A stretch of DNA of 64,000 nt from Rothia dentocariosa ATCC 17931 (GTDB lineage: Bacteria; Actinomycetota; Actinomycetes; Actinomycetales; Micrococcaceae), in the NCBI RefSeq assembly GCF_000164695.2, contig NC_014643.1, positions 124,001 to 188,000 of the forward strand, in the 5' to 3' direction. The translations under genes and the position numbers were made by a program. Positions within the stretch are counted from its first letter, which is position 1. Every line of letters starts with the position of its first letter. Of this stretch, positions 8,738-16,093 are shown piece by piece. The notes beneath the pieces are model-generated. The model saw nothing but the letters and a program-made list of their open reading frames with translations, did not search any database and had not been told where the DNA came from.

Positions 8738-10102
8738 TTATACGTGCTCATGACAGCAGGCACAGGTTTTCTTAGGGGTATACTCCGCGATTACGGGCTT
8801 TTCCTGACCGCGCAGGGGCTTACAGCAGTCGGGGTCGCATTCATCGAACCAACCGAGTTCGCCGGATATGGACTCCCCGAAAACGCTTTCGCGCCTGTCG
8901 TGGCCGGATTCTGCGGGCTCAGCCATACGCTCGGCAATCAGTCGGCGCAGCGATTCCACATAGGCGGGATGCACGCCGGGAGTGGGGGTGCGCACCGCCA
9001 CGATACCGTGGTTACGGCAGGTTTCCATCGCCTCGGTATCGAGGTCCCAGAGGACTTCCATATGGTCAGAGACGAATCCCAGCGGAACCATAATGATGCC
9101 GTCTACGTCACCGGCAATTTTATCGATGGCATCGTTAACATCGGGCTCTAGCCAGGGTGTGGAGGGTGAGCCGGAACGCGATTGATAGACGAGCTCCCAG
9201 TCGATGTTATCCAGAAGGCTCTCGTCCTGTTCGCGGATCTTTGCAAGAATAGCGCGCGCCACCTGCAGGTGTTTCTCCACATAGGCGGAACCACCCTCGT
9301 AGTCGATTCCGCGCGGACCCGCCTCATTAGCGGCAGAGGTCGGCACCGAGTGGGTGCAGAACATAATGCGGATGCGCCCGTTCCCGGCAGCCGCCGTTCC
9401 GTCAGCAATGCGCTCCGCCACGGTATTGCGAACCTGTTTCAGCCCGTTCTCTAAGCCCTCAGTAAAGGCCTCAACGAACCCGGGCGCATCGAAAAATTGG
9501 CGAATCTTATCGATGCGCATGCGGTCTTGAAGACCGAGTTTCTCCAGCGCCACGCCGTAGTCTTCACGGTATTGGCGGCAGCTGGAGTACCCGGGGTAGG
9601 CACTGGTAGCGAGCACCAGAATATTGCGGTGCCCTTCCTCATAAGCCTGCTGTACTACGTCGGTCACATAGGGTTTCCAGTTGCGGTTTGCCCACACGAT
9701 CGGAATATGCGGCCCACGTTCCTGCATGGCTTCTCGAAGTGCCACCAAAAGCGCACGATTCTGCTCGTTAATGGGCGAGATACCACCGTTTGCGCGGTAG
9801 TGGGTGGCGACTTCCTCCAGACGTTCATCGGGTATGCCGCGCCCCGCCGTAACGTTGCGCAGGAAGGGAATCACGTCTTCCTGTCCTTCGGGCCCGCCGA
9901 AGGAGGAAAGAATCACTAGGTCATAGGGGGCGGGCACGGCGGTGCGAGAGCGTGTAATACCGCACTCCCCCCGGTACGACTTTAGCGTCTCAGGGGTGAG
10001 CGCTGCTGGCCCGTTGGAGGCGGTATTCGCGGGGTCTGTAGCGTTCGGGCAAACATCGTCCGGGATGTTCCCGCAGCACCCTGCGCGTACGGTCTCACTC
10101 AC
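8738..10102 (-). CDS. cpfC: Coproporphyrin III ferrochelatase
   Basis: Inserts Fe2+ into coproporphyrin III to give coproheme, which ChdC then decarboxylates. Family motifs include LVILSSFGGPEG, RANGGISPIN and LATSAYPGYSSCRQY. At 454 aa it is longer than most relatives. It has a Cys-containing N-terminal extension (C9, C10, C18) and a Cys-rich C-terminus (C422, C426, C427, C447, C449, C450); C175 lies where actinobacterial enzymes provide one [2Fe-2S] ligand, and the other ligands are known to come from the C-terminus. Start is GTG at 10102, overlapping the chdC stop by four bases (GTGA), so translation is coupled. Presence of chdC and cgoX next door argues for the coproporphyrin route. Confidence 0.94.
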   Translation of the reverse strand: MSETVRAGCCGNIPDDVCPNATDPANTASNGPAALTPETLKSYRGECGITRSRTAVPAPYDLVILSSFGGPEGQEDVIPFLRNVTAGRGIPDERLEEVATHYRANGGISPINEQNRALLVALREAMQERGPHIPIVWANRNWKPYVTDVVQQAYEEGHRNILVLATSAYPGYSSCRQYREDYGVALEKLGLQDRMRIDKIRQFFDAPGFVEAFTEGLENGLKQVRNTVAERIADGTAAAGNGRIRIMFCTHSVPTSAANEAGPRGIDYEGGSAYVEKHLQVARAILAKIREQDESLLDNIDWELVYQSRSGSPSTPWLEPDVNDAIDKIAGDVDGIIMVPLGFVSDHMEVLWDLDTEAMETCRNHGIVAVRTPTPGVHPAYVESLRRLIAERMAEPAESGHDRRESVFGESISGELGWFDECDPDCCKPLRGQEKPVIAEYTPKKTCACCHEHV

Positions 10103-10890
10103 GCGAGCACCTCGGCGACATCGGCGGCATTGACACGACGACCGGTGTAGAAGGGGATTTCTTCACGCACGTGCAGGCGTGCCTCGGTGTTACGGAAGTG
10201 GCGCATCATATCGACCAGATCGACAAGTTCGGGAGCCTCAAGGGCGAGTACCCATTCGTAGTCGTTCAGACCGAAGGTTGCCACGGTGTTCGCGAGCACC
10301 TGCGGGAAGTCGATAGCCTTCATGCCGTGGTTCTTGAGCATTTCGGCGCGGCGTTCGGGATTCATGTAATACCAGTCGTAGGAACGCACGAAGGGGTACA
10401 CGCATACCCATGCCTCGGGTGCCTTCTGGCGTGCATAGGCGGGTGCATGGTTGCGGGTGAATTCTGCCTCGCGGTGCACCCCCATAGTCGACCAGACGAT
10501 GGTGGTCGCGCTGAAGAGCGCGGTACGGCGAATCTTGCGCACGGCTGCCTGCAGCTTTTCGGGGGTCGGCCCGTGGGTCCACACCATAACGTCTGCGTTA
10601 TCGCGCATAGCGGAAACATCGTAGAGTCCGCGCAGCGTTACGCCGTCCGCTTTGAGCTCTTCGATGAGCTGCTCGAACTCTGCAATAGCTTCCGCCGAGG
10701 ATGCGCTCTCGGCACGCTGCCCGGCACGGGCGAAGACGGTGTACAGGGTATAGTGCAGGGTTTCGCCTTCTTCACGACCGCGTTTGTTCTCATCAGCTGG
10801 GGAATGCTGCACGGCATATCCTTTGGGCGCGCCCCCGTACCCGCTTCCATGAGAGCCGTGAGCCGCATTCTGATGTTCTTCGTGAGACAT
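10099..10890 (-). CDS. chdC: Coproheme decarboxylase (HemQ/ChdC)
   Basis: Converts coproheme to heme b by two peroxide-dependent decarboxylations. The start chosen, ATG at 10890, has AAGGAAG nine bases upstream; the frame extends further but that part looks noncoding. This gives 263 aa. A His-rich head (HEEHQNAAHGSHGSG) precedes the dimeric alpha-beta-barrel domain. The signature YPFVRSYDWY at 165-174 carries the likely catalytic tyrosine, and H188 in MLKNHG fits the heme-ligand region. The stop codon overlaps the start of cpfC. A 179-base gap separates it from cgoX upstream. Confidence 0.95.
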   Translation of the reverse strand: MSHEEHQNAAHGSHGSGYGGAPKGYAVQHSPADENKRGREEGETLHYTLYTVFARAGQRAESASSAEAIAEFEQLIEELKADGVTLRGLYDVSAMRDNADVMVWTHGPTPEKLQAAVRKIRRTALFSATTIVWSTMGVHREAEFTRNHAPAYARQKAPEAWVCVYPFVRSYDWYYMNPERRAEMLKNHGMKAIDFPQVLANTVATFGLNDYEWVLALEAPELVDLVDMMRHFRNTEARLHVREEIPFYTGRRVNAADVAEVLA

Positions 10891-11069
10891 TTTCTTCCTT
10901 TCGGTGAAAACCGCCCAAGATTCGCTGAATGTTTTATGTTCACCTGCGAGTCTCAGCCAAACAGATCTTAGTCTGCCTGCGGTTATGCTCCTCACTCGTG
11001 AGGTTTTGTCTTCTGTTTTCTTTGGTTAACACGGTGCCTGCACTGCGCGGGCAGCCGCAAGTATCTTCG

Positions 11070-12533
11070 TCACTTCGAGGCGCGTTTTTGTGTTATGTGT
11101 GCGATGAATTGATCCAGCTGCTCCTGGGTATCGCGCACCACGGCGGCGAGTCCGGACCCTGCGGCCCACGAACCAACCGTGCAGACGGTATCGAGTTCTG
11201 CCGCGCGTTCACGGAAAAGCTGCACACGCTCGCGGTATCCGGGCGTTGAGAGAGGCAGCACGCCGTTCCAGCGAACCACATCCGCATCCACCAGATTTTG
11301 GGCAGTAATGGGCACATCGAGCAGTTTCGAGGCGTCGCGCAAGGCGAGAGTGATCAGTTGGTCTTCGTCAAGAGAAACGTCAGAGAAGGTACTCTGTTCT
11401 CCCCCGCGGCCGTAGGAAAGCCGCACCACGTGGCGGTTCTTACCCGCCTCTTCAGCGACCCACGCCCATTTAGCGGTAGCATGGGTGAGCGCTTTGGCGC
11501 GCACATTCGTCACAGCTTCGGAAACCAGCAGACCCGTACCACGCGGGTTCGAGTTAAGCGCGGGCTGATCGACAACGAGCGTTACGAGAGCAACCTCGGG
11601 GCCGGGGTCAATATTAGGCAGAGAACTTCCCTTAATATGCGGTCCGAGCAGACGCGCAGCGGTGGAACCATCGGTAGCAATCACCAAATAATCGGCGCCC
11701 ACCGAGGCGGCTTTTTCGCCGTCGCTGCGGCGGCGAATTACCACCCATTCATTGGTGATGGGGTCACGGTCCACCGCAATCACGCCGCATTCGGGAATGT
11801 ACCGCACGGGTGCGGGCATCTTCTCGATAAGCTGTTCGATCAGCAAGTGCATGCCCCCAGAAAGTCCAGCGACTTGCGAACCTGCGGGTGCTTGAGCGCG
11901 TATCGCGGCGGAGGCGGCAGCTAGGGACTTATGCTTTTTCAGCCCTTCGCGTAAGCCGGGGATAACGGCATCAATATCGAGCATATCCGGGTGGGTCGAG
12001 TACACCCCGGAGACCACGGGCGCAACCAGATTATCGAGTACTTTTTTACCCATACGGGCACGTACCAGTTCGCCCAGCGTCTTTGCGTTTGCTCCAACCG
12101 AAGCAGGCAGCACCTTATCCATGCGAGCGCGGCGCAGACCGCTTTTACCGAGCACACCAGCCAAAGATTTATCAGAAAGATCGCCGGGAATGCCCATAAT
12201 TCCAGTGCTCGGAGTCTTTCGGGCACCCTGAGGCAGATACAACCATGAACCGTGGGAGTTGGGATGCACAATCTGGTCGTCTAAACCAAGCTCTTTGACG
12301 AGGTTTGTCACGGTTGGGGTTCGGGTCGCATAGGATTCCGCACCGGAATCCAGCACCAAACCGGCGACCTTATGCGCGCCGAGGGCGCCCCCCAGATAAT
12401 CGTTCTGGTCTAGGACGGTCACGTTCACTCCGGCATCGGTCAGACGACGCGCCGCCAACAACCCAGAAATGCCGCCGCCGACTACGATGGCGCTTGGTGC
12501 ATGATGATTCTTGTGCTGATGTACCATATTCAT
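11070..12533 (-). CDS. cgoX: Coproporphyrinogen III oxidase, FAD-dependent (HemY/HemG type)
   Basis: Oxidises coproporphyrinogen III to coproporphyrin III. The N-terminal FAD-binding Rossmann motif is IVVGGGISGLLAARRL at 16-31, followed by the acidic ribose-binding end of beta-2 (VTVLDQND). Further family motifs are LDSGAESYATRTP, GVYSTHPDMLDID and a C-terminal GSWAAGSGLAAVVRDT that closes the FAD site. Length 487 aa is typical. It lies 47 bases after hemE, and the ATG at 12533 is preceded by GGGGATGAAT. The neighbouring chdC/cpfC pair identifies the substrate as coproporphyrinogen rather than protoporphyrinogen. Confidence 0.95.
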   Translation of the reverse strand: MNMVHQHKNHHAPSAIVVGGGISGLLAARRLTDAGVNVTVLDQNDYLGGALGAHKVAGLVLDSGAESYATRTPTVTNLVKELGLDDQIVHPNSHGSWLYLPQGARKTPSTGIMGIPGDLSDKSLAGVLGKSGLRRARMDKVLPASVGANAKTLGELVRARMGKKVLDNLVAPVVSGVYSTHPDMLDIDAVIPGLREGLKKHKSLAAASAAIRAQAPAGSQVAGLSGGMHLLIEQLIEKMPAPVRYIPECGVIAVDRDPITNEWVVIRRRSDGEKAASVGADYLVIATDGSTAARLLGPHIKGSSLPNIDPGPEVALVTLVVDQPALNSNPRGTGLLVSEAVTNVRAKALTHATAKWAWVAEEAGKNRHVVRLSYGRGGEQSTFSDVSLDEDQLITLALRDASKLLDVPITAQNLVDADVVRWNGVLPLSTPGYRERVQLFRERAAELDTVCTVGSWAAGSGLAAVVRDTQEQLDQFIAHITQKRASK

Positions 12534-12580
12534 CCCCGTTAATGTTTCGGTTCTAACTGCCTCTCTTAAGAGTATCCGTT

Positions 12581-13768
12581 TTATGGGCGTCGGGTGCGTT
12601 CGTGAAGATATGTCACTAGATCGGTGAGCACCTGCGGGTCCGTTGTGGGCGGCACCCCGTGCCCCAGGTTCACGATATGGGCGGGTGCGCTCGCCCCGGC
12701 GGCGAGTACCTCATCCGCGTGAGCATATAGAGTCTCACGCCCAGCAGCTAAAAGCGCGGGATCGATATTCCCCTGAAGCGGCACCGCGCCGTTGAGCCTG
12801 CGGTTCGCCTCATCAAGGGGCAGGCGGTAGTCCACCCCAATCACGTCGGCACCGGCCTCATGCATGGCGGGCAGCAGCTCGGCGGTTCCGGTACCAAAGT
12901 GAATGCGCGGCACCCCAAATTCCTCAACCATACCCAGGGCGGCGGCGGAGTGTTCCTGCACGTACCGGCGGTAGTCAGCTTCGCCCAACGAGCCCGCCCA
13001 GGAGTCGAAGAGCTGCACGGCGGATGCGCCCGCCTCAATCTGTGCCCGCAAAAACTGCCCGGCGGTGCGCGCGGCCCACTGTGCCAACTCGCGCCAGGCA
13101 ACGGGATCAGCGTGCATCATAGTGCGGGGGCGCAGGTGATCGCGGGAGGGGCCGCCCTCAACCATATAGGCGGCAACGGTGAACGGTGCACCCGCAAAAC
13201 CAATAAGAGGGGTGGAACCGAGCATTTCGACGGTTGCCGCGACTGACTCACGAATAGGGTCAAGTGCCGCATCGGTCAGTTCGGGCAGGGCGCGCACTTC
13301 ATCAAGCGTGCGCACGGGATGTTCGAGTACGGGACCGCGGCCGGGCACAATATCGACATTCACGCCCGCGAGTTTCATGGGGATAACGATATCCGAGAAG
13401 AAAATACCAGCATCGACTTTGTGACGGCGCACCGGCTGCACGGTAATCTCGGCGGCAAGTTCGGGTGTCAAACAGGCGTCCAGCATGGGAATTCCCTCGC
13501 GCGCCTTGCGATACTCGGGCAGGGAACGCCCCGCTTGGCGCATAAACCAGACCGGACGATGCTCAGATGCGCGCCCGGTGAGCGCCTGCAGCATCGGCGA
13601 ATCGGCGGTTTGAGCGGCACGCAGAGGATGGGATGCATCCAGGCGCGACAGCTGCGCCTCGGTCAGCAAATCACGCTGACGATCTCTCGGGTGAGCACCC
13701 ACTGTAGAGCGCGACTGTTGAGAATCTGCACCATTGGCGGCTCGCTGGGGCTGCTGGGTTTCGGTCAT
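12581..13768 (-). CDS. hemE: Uroporphyrinogen decarboxylase
   Basis: Removes four acetate carboxyls from uroporphyrinogen III to give coproporphyrinogen III. The signature PVWFMRQAGRSLPEYR begins at residue 72 and carries the substrate-binding arginines; the second signature region is IGFAGAPFTVAAYMVEGG. The first ~55 residues are a Gln/Ser/Arg-rich extension not found in most relatives, so a shorter start is possible, but no better internal start is obvious. It is the first gene of the leftward hem run. The upstream region carries a 21-bp palindrome 33-53 bases before the start. Confidence 0.96.
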   Translation of the reverse strand: MTETQQPQRAANGADSQQSRSTVGAHPRDRQRDLLTEAQLSRLDASHPLRAAQTADSPMLQALTGRASEHRPVWFMRQAGRSLPEYRKAREGIPMLDACLTPELAAEITVQPVRRHKVDAGIFFSDIVIPMKLAGVNVDIVPGRGPVLEHPVRTLDEVRALPELTDAALDPIRESVAATVEMLGSTPLIGFAGAPFTVAAYMVEGGPSRDHLRPRTMMHADPVAWRELAQWAARTAGQFLRAQIEAGASAVQLFDSWAGSLGEADYRRYVQEHSAAALGMVEEFGVPRIHFGTGTAELLPAMHEAGADVIGVDYRLPLDEANRRLNGAVPLQGNIDPALLAAGRETLYAHADEVLAAGASAPAHIVNLGHGVPPTTDPQVLTDLVTYLHERTRRP

Positions 13769-13800
13769 ACCCTCTAGTTTGACAGGTTTTCGCGCCTGTT

Positions 13801-13821
13801 TTTATGACACGGTGTCATAAA
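13801..13821. promoter_or_regulatory. 21-bp perfect palindrome, candidate operator of the hem genes
   Basis: The core is TTATGACAC-G-GTGTCATAA with one more paired base on each side. It lies 33-53 bases upstream of hemE and about 224-244 bases upstream of hemA, in the position of a repressor or activator site for the hemE promoter. The perfect symmetry is seen directly; the binding protein is unknown. Confidence 0.6.
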
Positions 13822-13998
13822 GTACCCCTTCGTAACCCGTATAAATTTTGGCGTAGGTTTACCTTATTTTTAAACCTGTTTTAGCTATCTCAAAATTTAT
13901 TTACCCTAAGTTTTTATACACCGGTCCTTTGCTGGGCCTTGTTGAGCATAGTTCGGGACCTTTTCACACAAACTCACACTATTGGGAGCCAGCTCACG

Positions 13999-14017
13999 TT
14001 AGGTTACACTCACCGAC
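13999..14017. promoter_or_regulatory. DtxR/IdeR-like iron box before hemA
   Basis: TTAGGTTACACTCACCGAC matches the DtxR/IdeR consensus (TTAGGTTAGGCTAACCTAA) at 14 of 19 positions, with a perfect left half. It lies just upstream of the probable hemA -10 element, so binding would block the -35 region. Iron control of hemA is inference. Confidence 0.4.
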
Positions 14018-14029
14018 TAAAAATGTGTT

Positions 14030-14035
14030 TATGAT
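14030..14035 (+). promoter_or_regulatory. -10 element of hemA (probable leaderless transcript)
   Basis: TATGAT ends ten bases before the GTG start of hemA, and no ribosome site lies between them. Transcription would begin at or within about three bases of the start codon. Confidence 0.5.
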
Positions 14036-14044
14036 TATTGTCTA

Positions 14045-15292
14045 GTGGCTACGTACTCATTTGTTGCATCACACAGGATCATCGATCTCACCACCGTCGC
14101 TCTACTGAGCAACGGTGCAGCTGGCATACCCGAGCTTTTTCGTACCGAAACCGCGCAAAACTTGGGCGTTACCGGCACTATTGTGCTGGCAACCTGCAAC
14201 CGCCTCGAAATTTATGTGCAGCTCTCGGTGGCCGAGCATTTAGGCCCCGTTAGCGATATGCTCTACGCCGAGATTGCGCAAAAATCTGAACTCGATGCAG
14301 AACTTATTGCAGACAGTTTTGAAATCTATGAAAACCTTGAGGCCGCCAAACATCTCTTTACAGTGGCATCCGGGTTAGAGTCCGCCGTGGTCGGCGAGCG
14401 CGAAATCGCCGGGCAAGTGCGCCGTGCGCTTGCCTATGCCCAAGAAGAAGGGACGGTTCCCGGGGAGCTTGTACAGCTTTTCGAGCATGCGGCGCACACC
14501 GCTCGTCAGGTTGGGCAACACACCACTATCGGGTCACAGGGGCGTTCCATCGTCTCGGTCGCCCTGGATTTGGCGGATGCAGTCGCCGAGAAAGACTGGA
14601 AAACCCGCCGTGCTCTCGTCTTTGGAACGGGTGCCTACGCGGGTGCTACTATTGCAGCCCTGCGTGAACGCGGATGCGAAGACATTTGGGTTAACTCCCG
14701 TTCGGGCCGCGCCCCGGAGTTTGCCGCAAAACGCGATGTTCGCGCGGTTCCCAAAGGTGAAACGTATAAGGCCATGGAACAGGCGGATGTGATTGTTGGC
14801 TGCTCGGGCGGGTCTGACCCGCTCTCCCCCGCCGAAATTCCACCGGGGCATCATACAATCCTTGACTTAGCGCTCTCCCGAGATTTTGATCCCGCTATTG
14901 CGGATCTGCCGCAGGTGGAGCTTATTACCTTAGAGTCCGTGCGTTTGGCCGCCCCCGAAGAAACTGAGGAGGCGGTCGCTACCGCCGAGCGCATCGTCGA
15001 GTCTGAAACGCAGGCCTTTGCTGCACGGCAAAAGACCCGCAATATTGATTCGGCAATCGTGGCGCTTCGCTCTCATACTATGGAGGTGCTGGATGAAGAA
15101 CTCGATAAGGTACGCAGCCAATTCGGTTGTACCGCCGCCACCGAGCAGCTCGAACTCGCAATGCGCCGCATGGTGAAGTCCCTTCTGCACACCCCCACGA
15201 TACGCGCGAAACAGCTCGCAACCCAGGGGCGGACCTCCGACTACATTGCGGCACTCGAAACGCTCTACGGAATCACCATCGACGACCGCTAA
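14045..15292 (+). CDS. hemA: Glutamyl-tRNA reductase
   Basis: Reduces glutamyl-tRNA to glutamate-1-semialdehyde, the first committed step of C5-pathway heme synthesis. The catalytic cysteine is C51 in LATCNRLEIYVQ. Other motifs are AASGLES-like VASGLESAVVGEREIAGQVRRA, the NADPH-binding VFGTGAYAGATIAAL and the C-terminal dimerisation helices. Length 415 aa is normal. Start is GTG at 14045 without a ribosome site but with a good -10 just upstream, suggesting a leaderless mRNA. It diverges from hemE. hemL, needed for the next step, is not in this window. Confidence 0.96.
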   Translation: MATYSFVASHRIIDLTTVALLSNGAAGIPELFRTETAQNLGVTGTIVLATCNRLEIYVQLSVAEHLGPVSDMLYAEIAQKSELDAELIADSFEIYENLEAAKHLFTVASGLESAVVGEREIAGQVRRALAYAQEEGTVPGELVQLFEHAAHTARQVGQHTTIGSQGRSIVSVALDLADAVAEKDWKTRRALVFGTGAYAGATIAALRERGCEDIWVNSRSGRAPEFAAKRDVRAVPKGETYKAMEQADVIVGCSGGSDPLSPAEIPPGHHTILDLALSRDFDPAIADLPQVELITLESVRLAAPEETEEAVATAERIVESETQAFAARQKTRNIDSAIVALRSHTMEVLDEELDKVRSQFGCTAATEQLELAMRRMVKSLLHTPTIRAKQLATQGRTSDYIAALETLYGITIDDR

Positions 15293-15440
15293 TTGCGGGA
15301 TAATCTTCTGCACGCTGCGCTTTATCCCACCGCAGCCCTAAGCCACAGGCGAATCATGCGCGCATCCTTACGGCATCCGCCTGGCAGGCACGGTACACTA
15401 AATCCAGAAGAAAACACCGCTGACGGCTTGAAGGGTCATC

Positions 15441-15668
15441 ATGGAAATCAAAATTGGCATTCGTCACATTAGCCGCGAAGTTACGCTCGAAACCAAGGAA
15501 AGCGTCGAGACTATCCGCACCAAGGTAGCCGACGCCATTACGAACGGTTCCCTCCTTGAGATCACCGACGATAAGGGAGCAACCACCCTCGTACCCGGTG
15601 AGCAGATCGGTTATGTTGAACTCGGCTCTGAAGAGAAGCGCCGCGTTGGGTTCGGTGTCGGCGCCTAA
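15441..15668 (+). CDS. DUF3107 family protein
   Basis: A 75-aa conserved actinobacterial protein (relative of mycobacterial TB9.4, by memory Rv3208A). It begins MEIKIGIRHISREVTLET, has the central LVPGEQIGYVELG and ends KRRVGFGVGA, all family hallmarks. Function is not established; it is small and soluble. GGGTCATC just before the ATG gives only a weak ribosome site. As in mycobacteria it lies shortly before a DEAD-box helicase gene, but a strong hairpin separates the two here. Confidence 0.9.
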   Translation: MEIKIGIRHISREVTLETKESVETIRTKVADAITNGSLLEITDDKGATTLVPGEQIGYVELGSEEKRRVGFGVGA

Positions 15669-15695
15669 CAGCAGGGGTACACCCAATAATTTTTA

Positions 15696-15738
15696 CGAAG
15701 CCCGCATTCACGGTTTTGCCGTATGAATGCGGGCTTCG
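15696..15738. terminator. Hairpin terminator after the DUF3107 gene
   Basis: Perfect 15-bp arms (15696-15710 and 15724-15738, CGAAGCCCGCATTCA and its complement) with a 13-base loop and no T tail, a form common in actinobacteria. Confidence 0.7.
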
Positions 15739-16093
15739 AGCGTTCCTATGACAGTACGCATACTCGACATATCGACCTGTAAGGGTGCATCTGACGCCAA
15801 GACGGGTTAAGATTTAAGGGTTAAGTGGATGCCCGGTCGTTCTTGATATACCAGACACCGCGTCTTTCCGAGAGCCTGAGTTCTTTTACGGCAGGTACAT
15901 CTTCAAGAGCTCGGCTTCGGAATATGAATTTCCCGCGATCGGCTTCCTTCACCTAGCGCCAGCCCGGCGTTGTGAACACACCGTGCTCCCCACAGCACAG
16001 TACTTGGGCAGCTACACGGCATAACACCTGTGCACACTCACGCACAGGTACGGGCGCGGCGCAAACCGCCCGATCAGGGCAGGAAGATATGAG
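15739..16093. other. Long leader region of the DEAD-box helicase gene
   Basis: 355 bases without a gene. It should hold the helicase promoter. An 8-bp perfect inverted repeat, ACCTGTGC/GCACAGGT, sits at 16026-16033 and 16042-16049, 45-68 bases before the start codon, and may form a hairpin in the leader. Nothing else is recognised. Confidence 0.4.

Noticed and set aside
10171..10971. 266-codon plus-strand open frame opposite chdC
   Set aside because: Shadow of chdC, whose motifs are complete on the minus strand.
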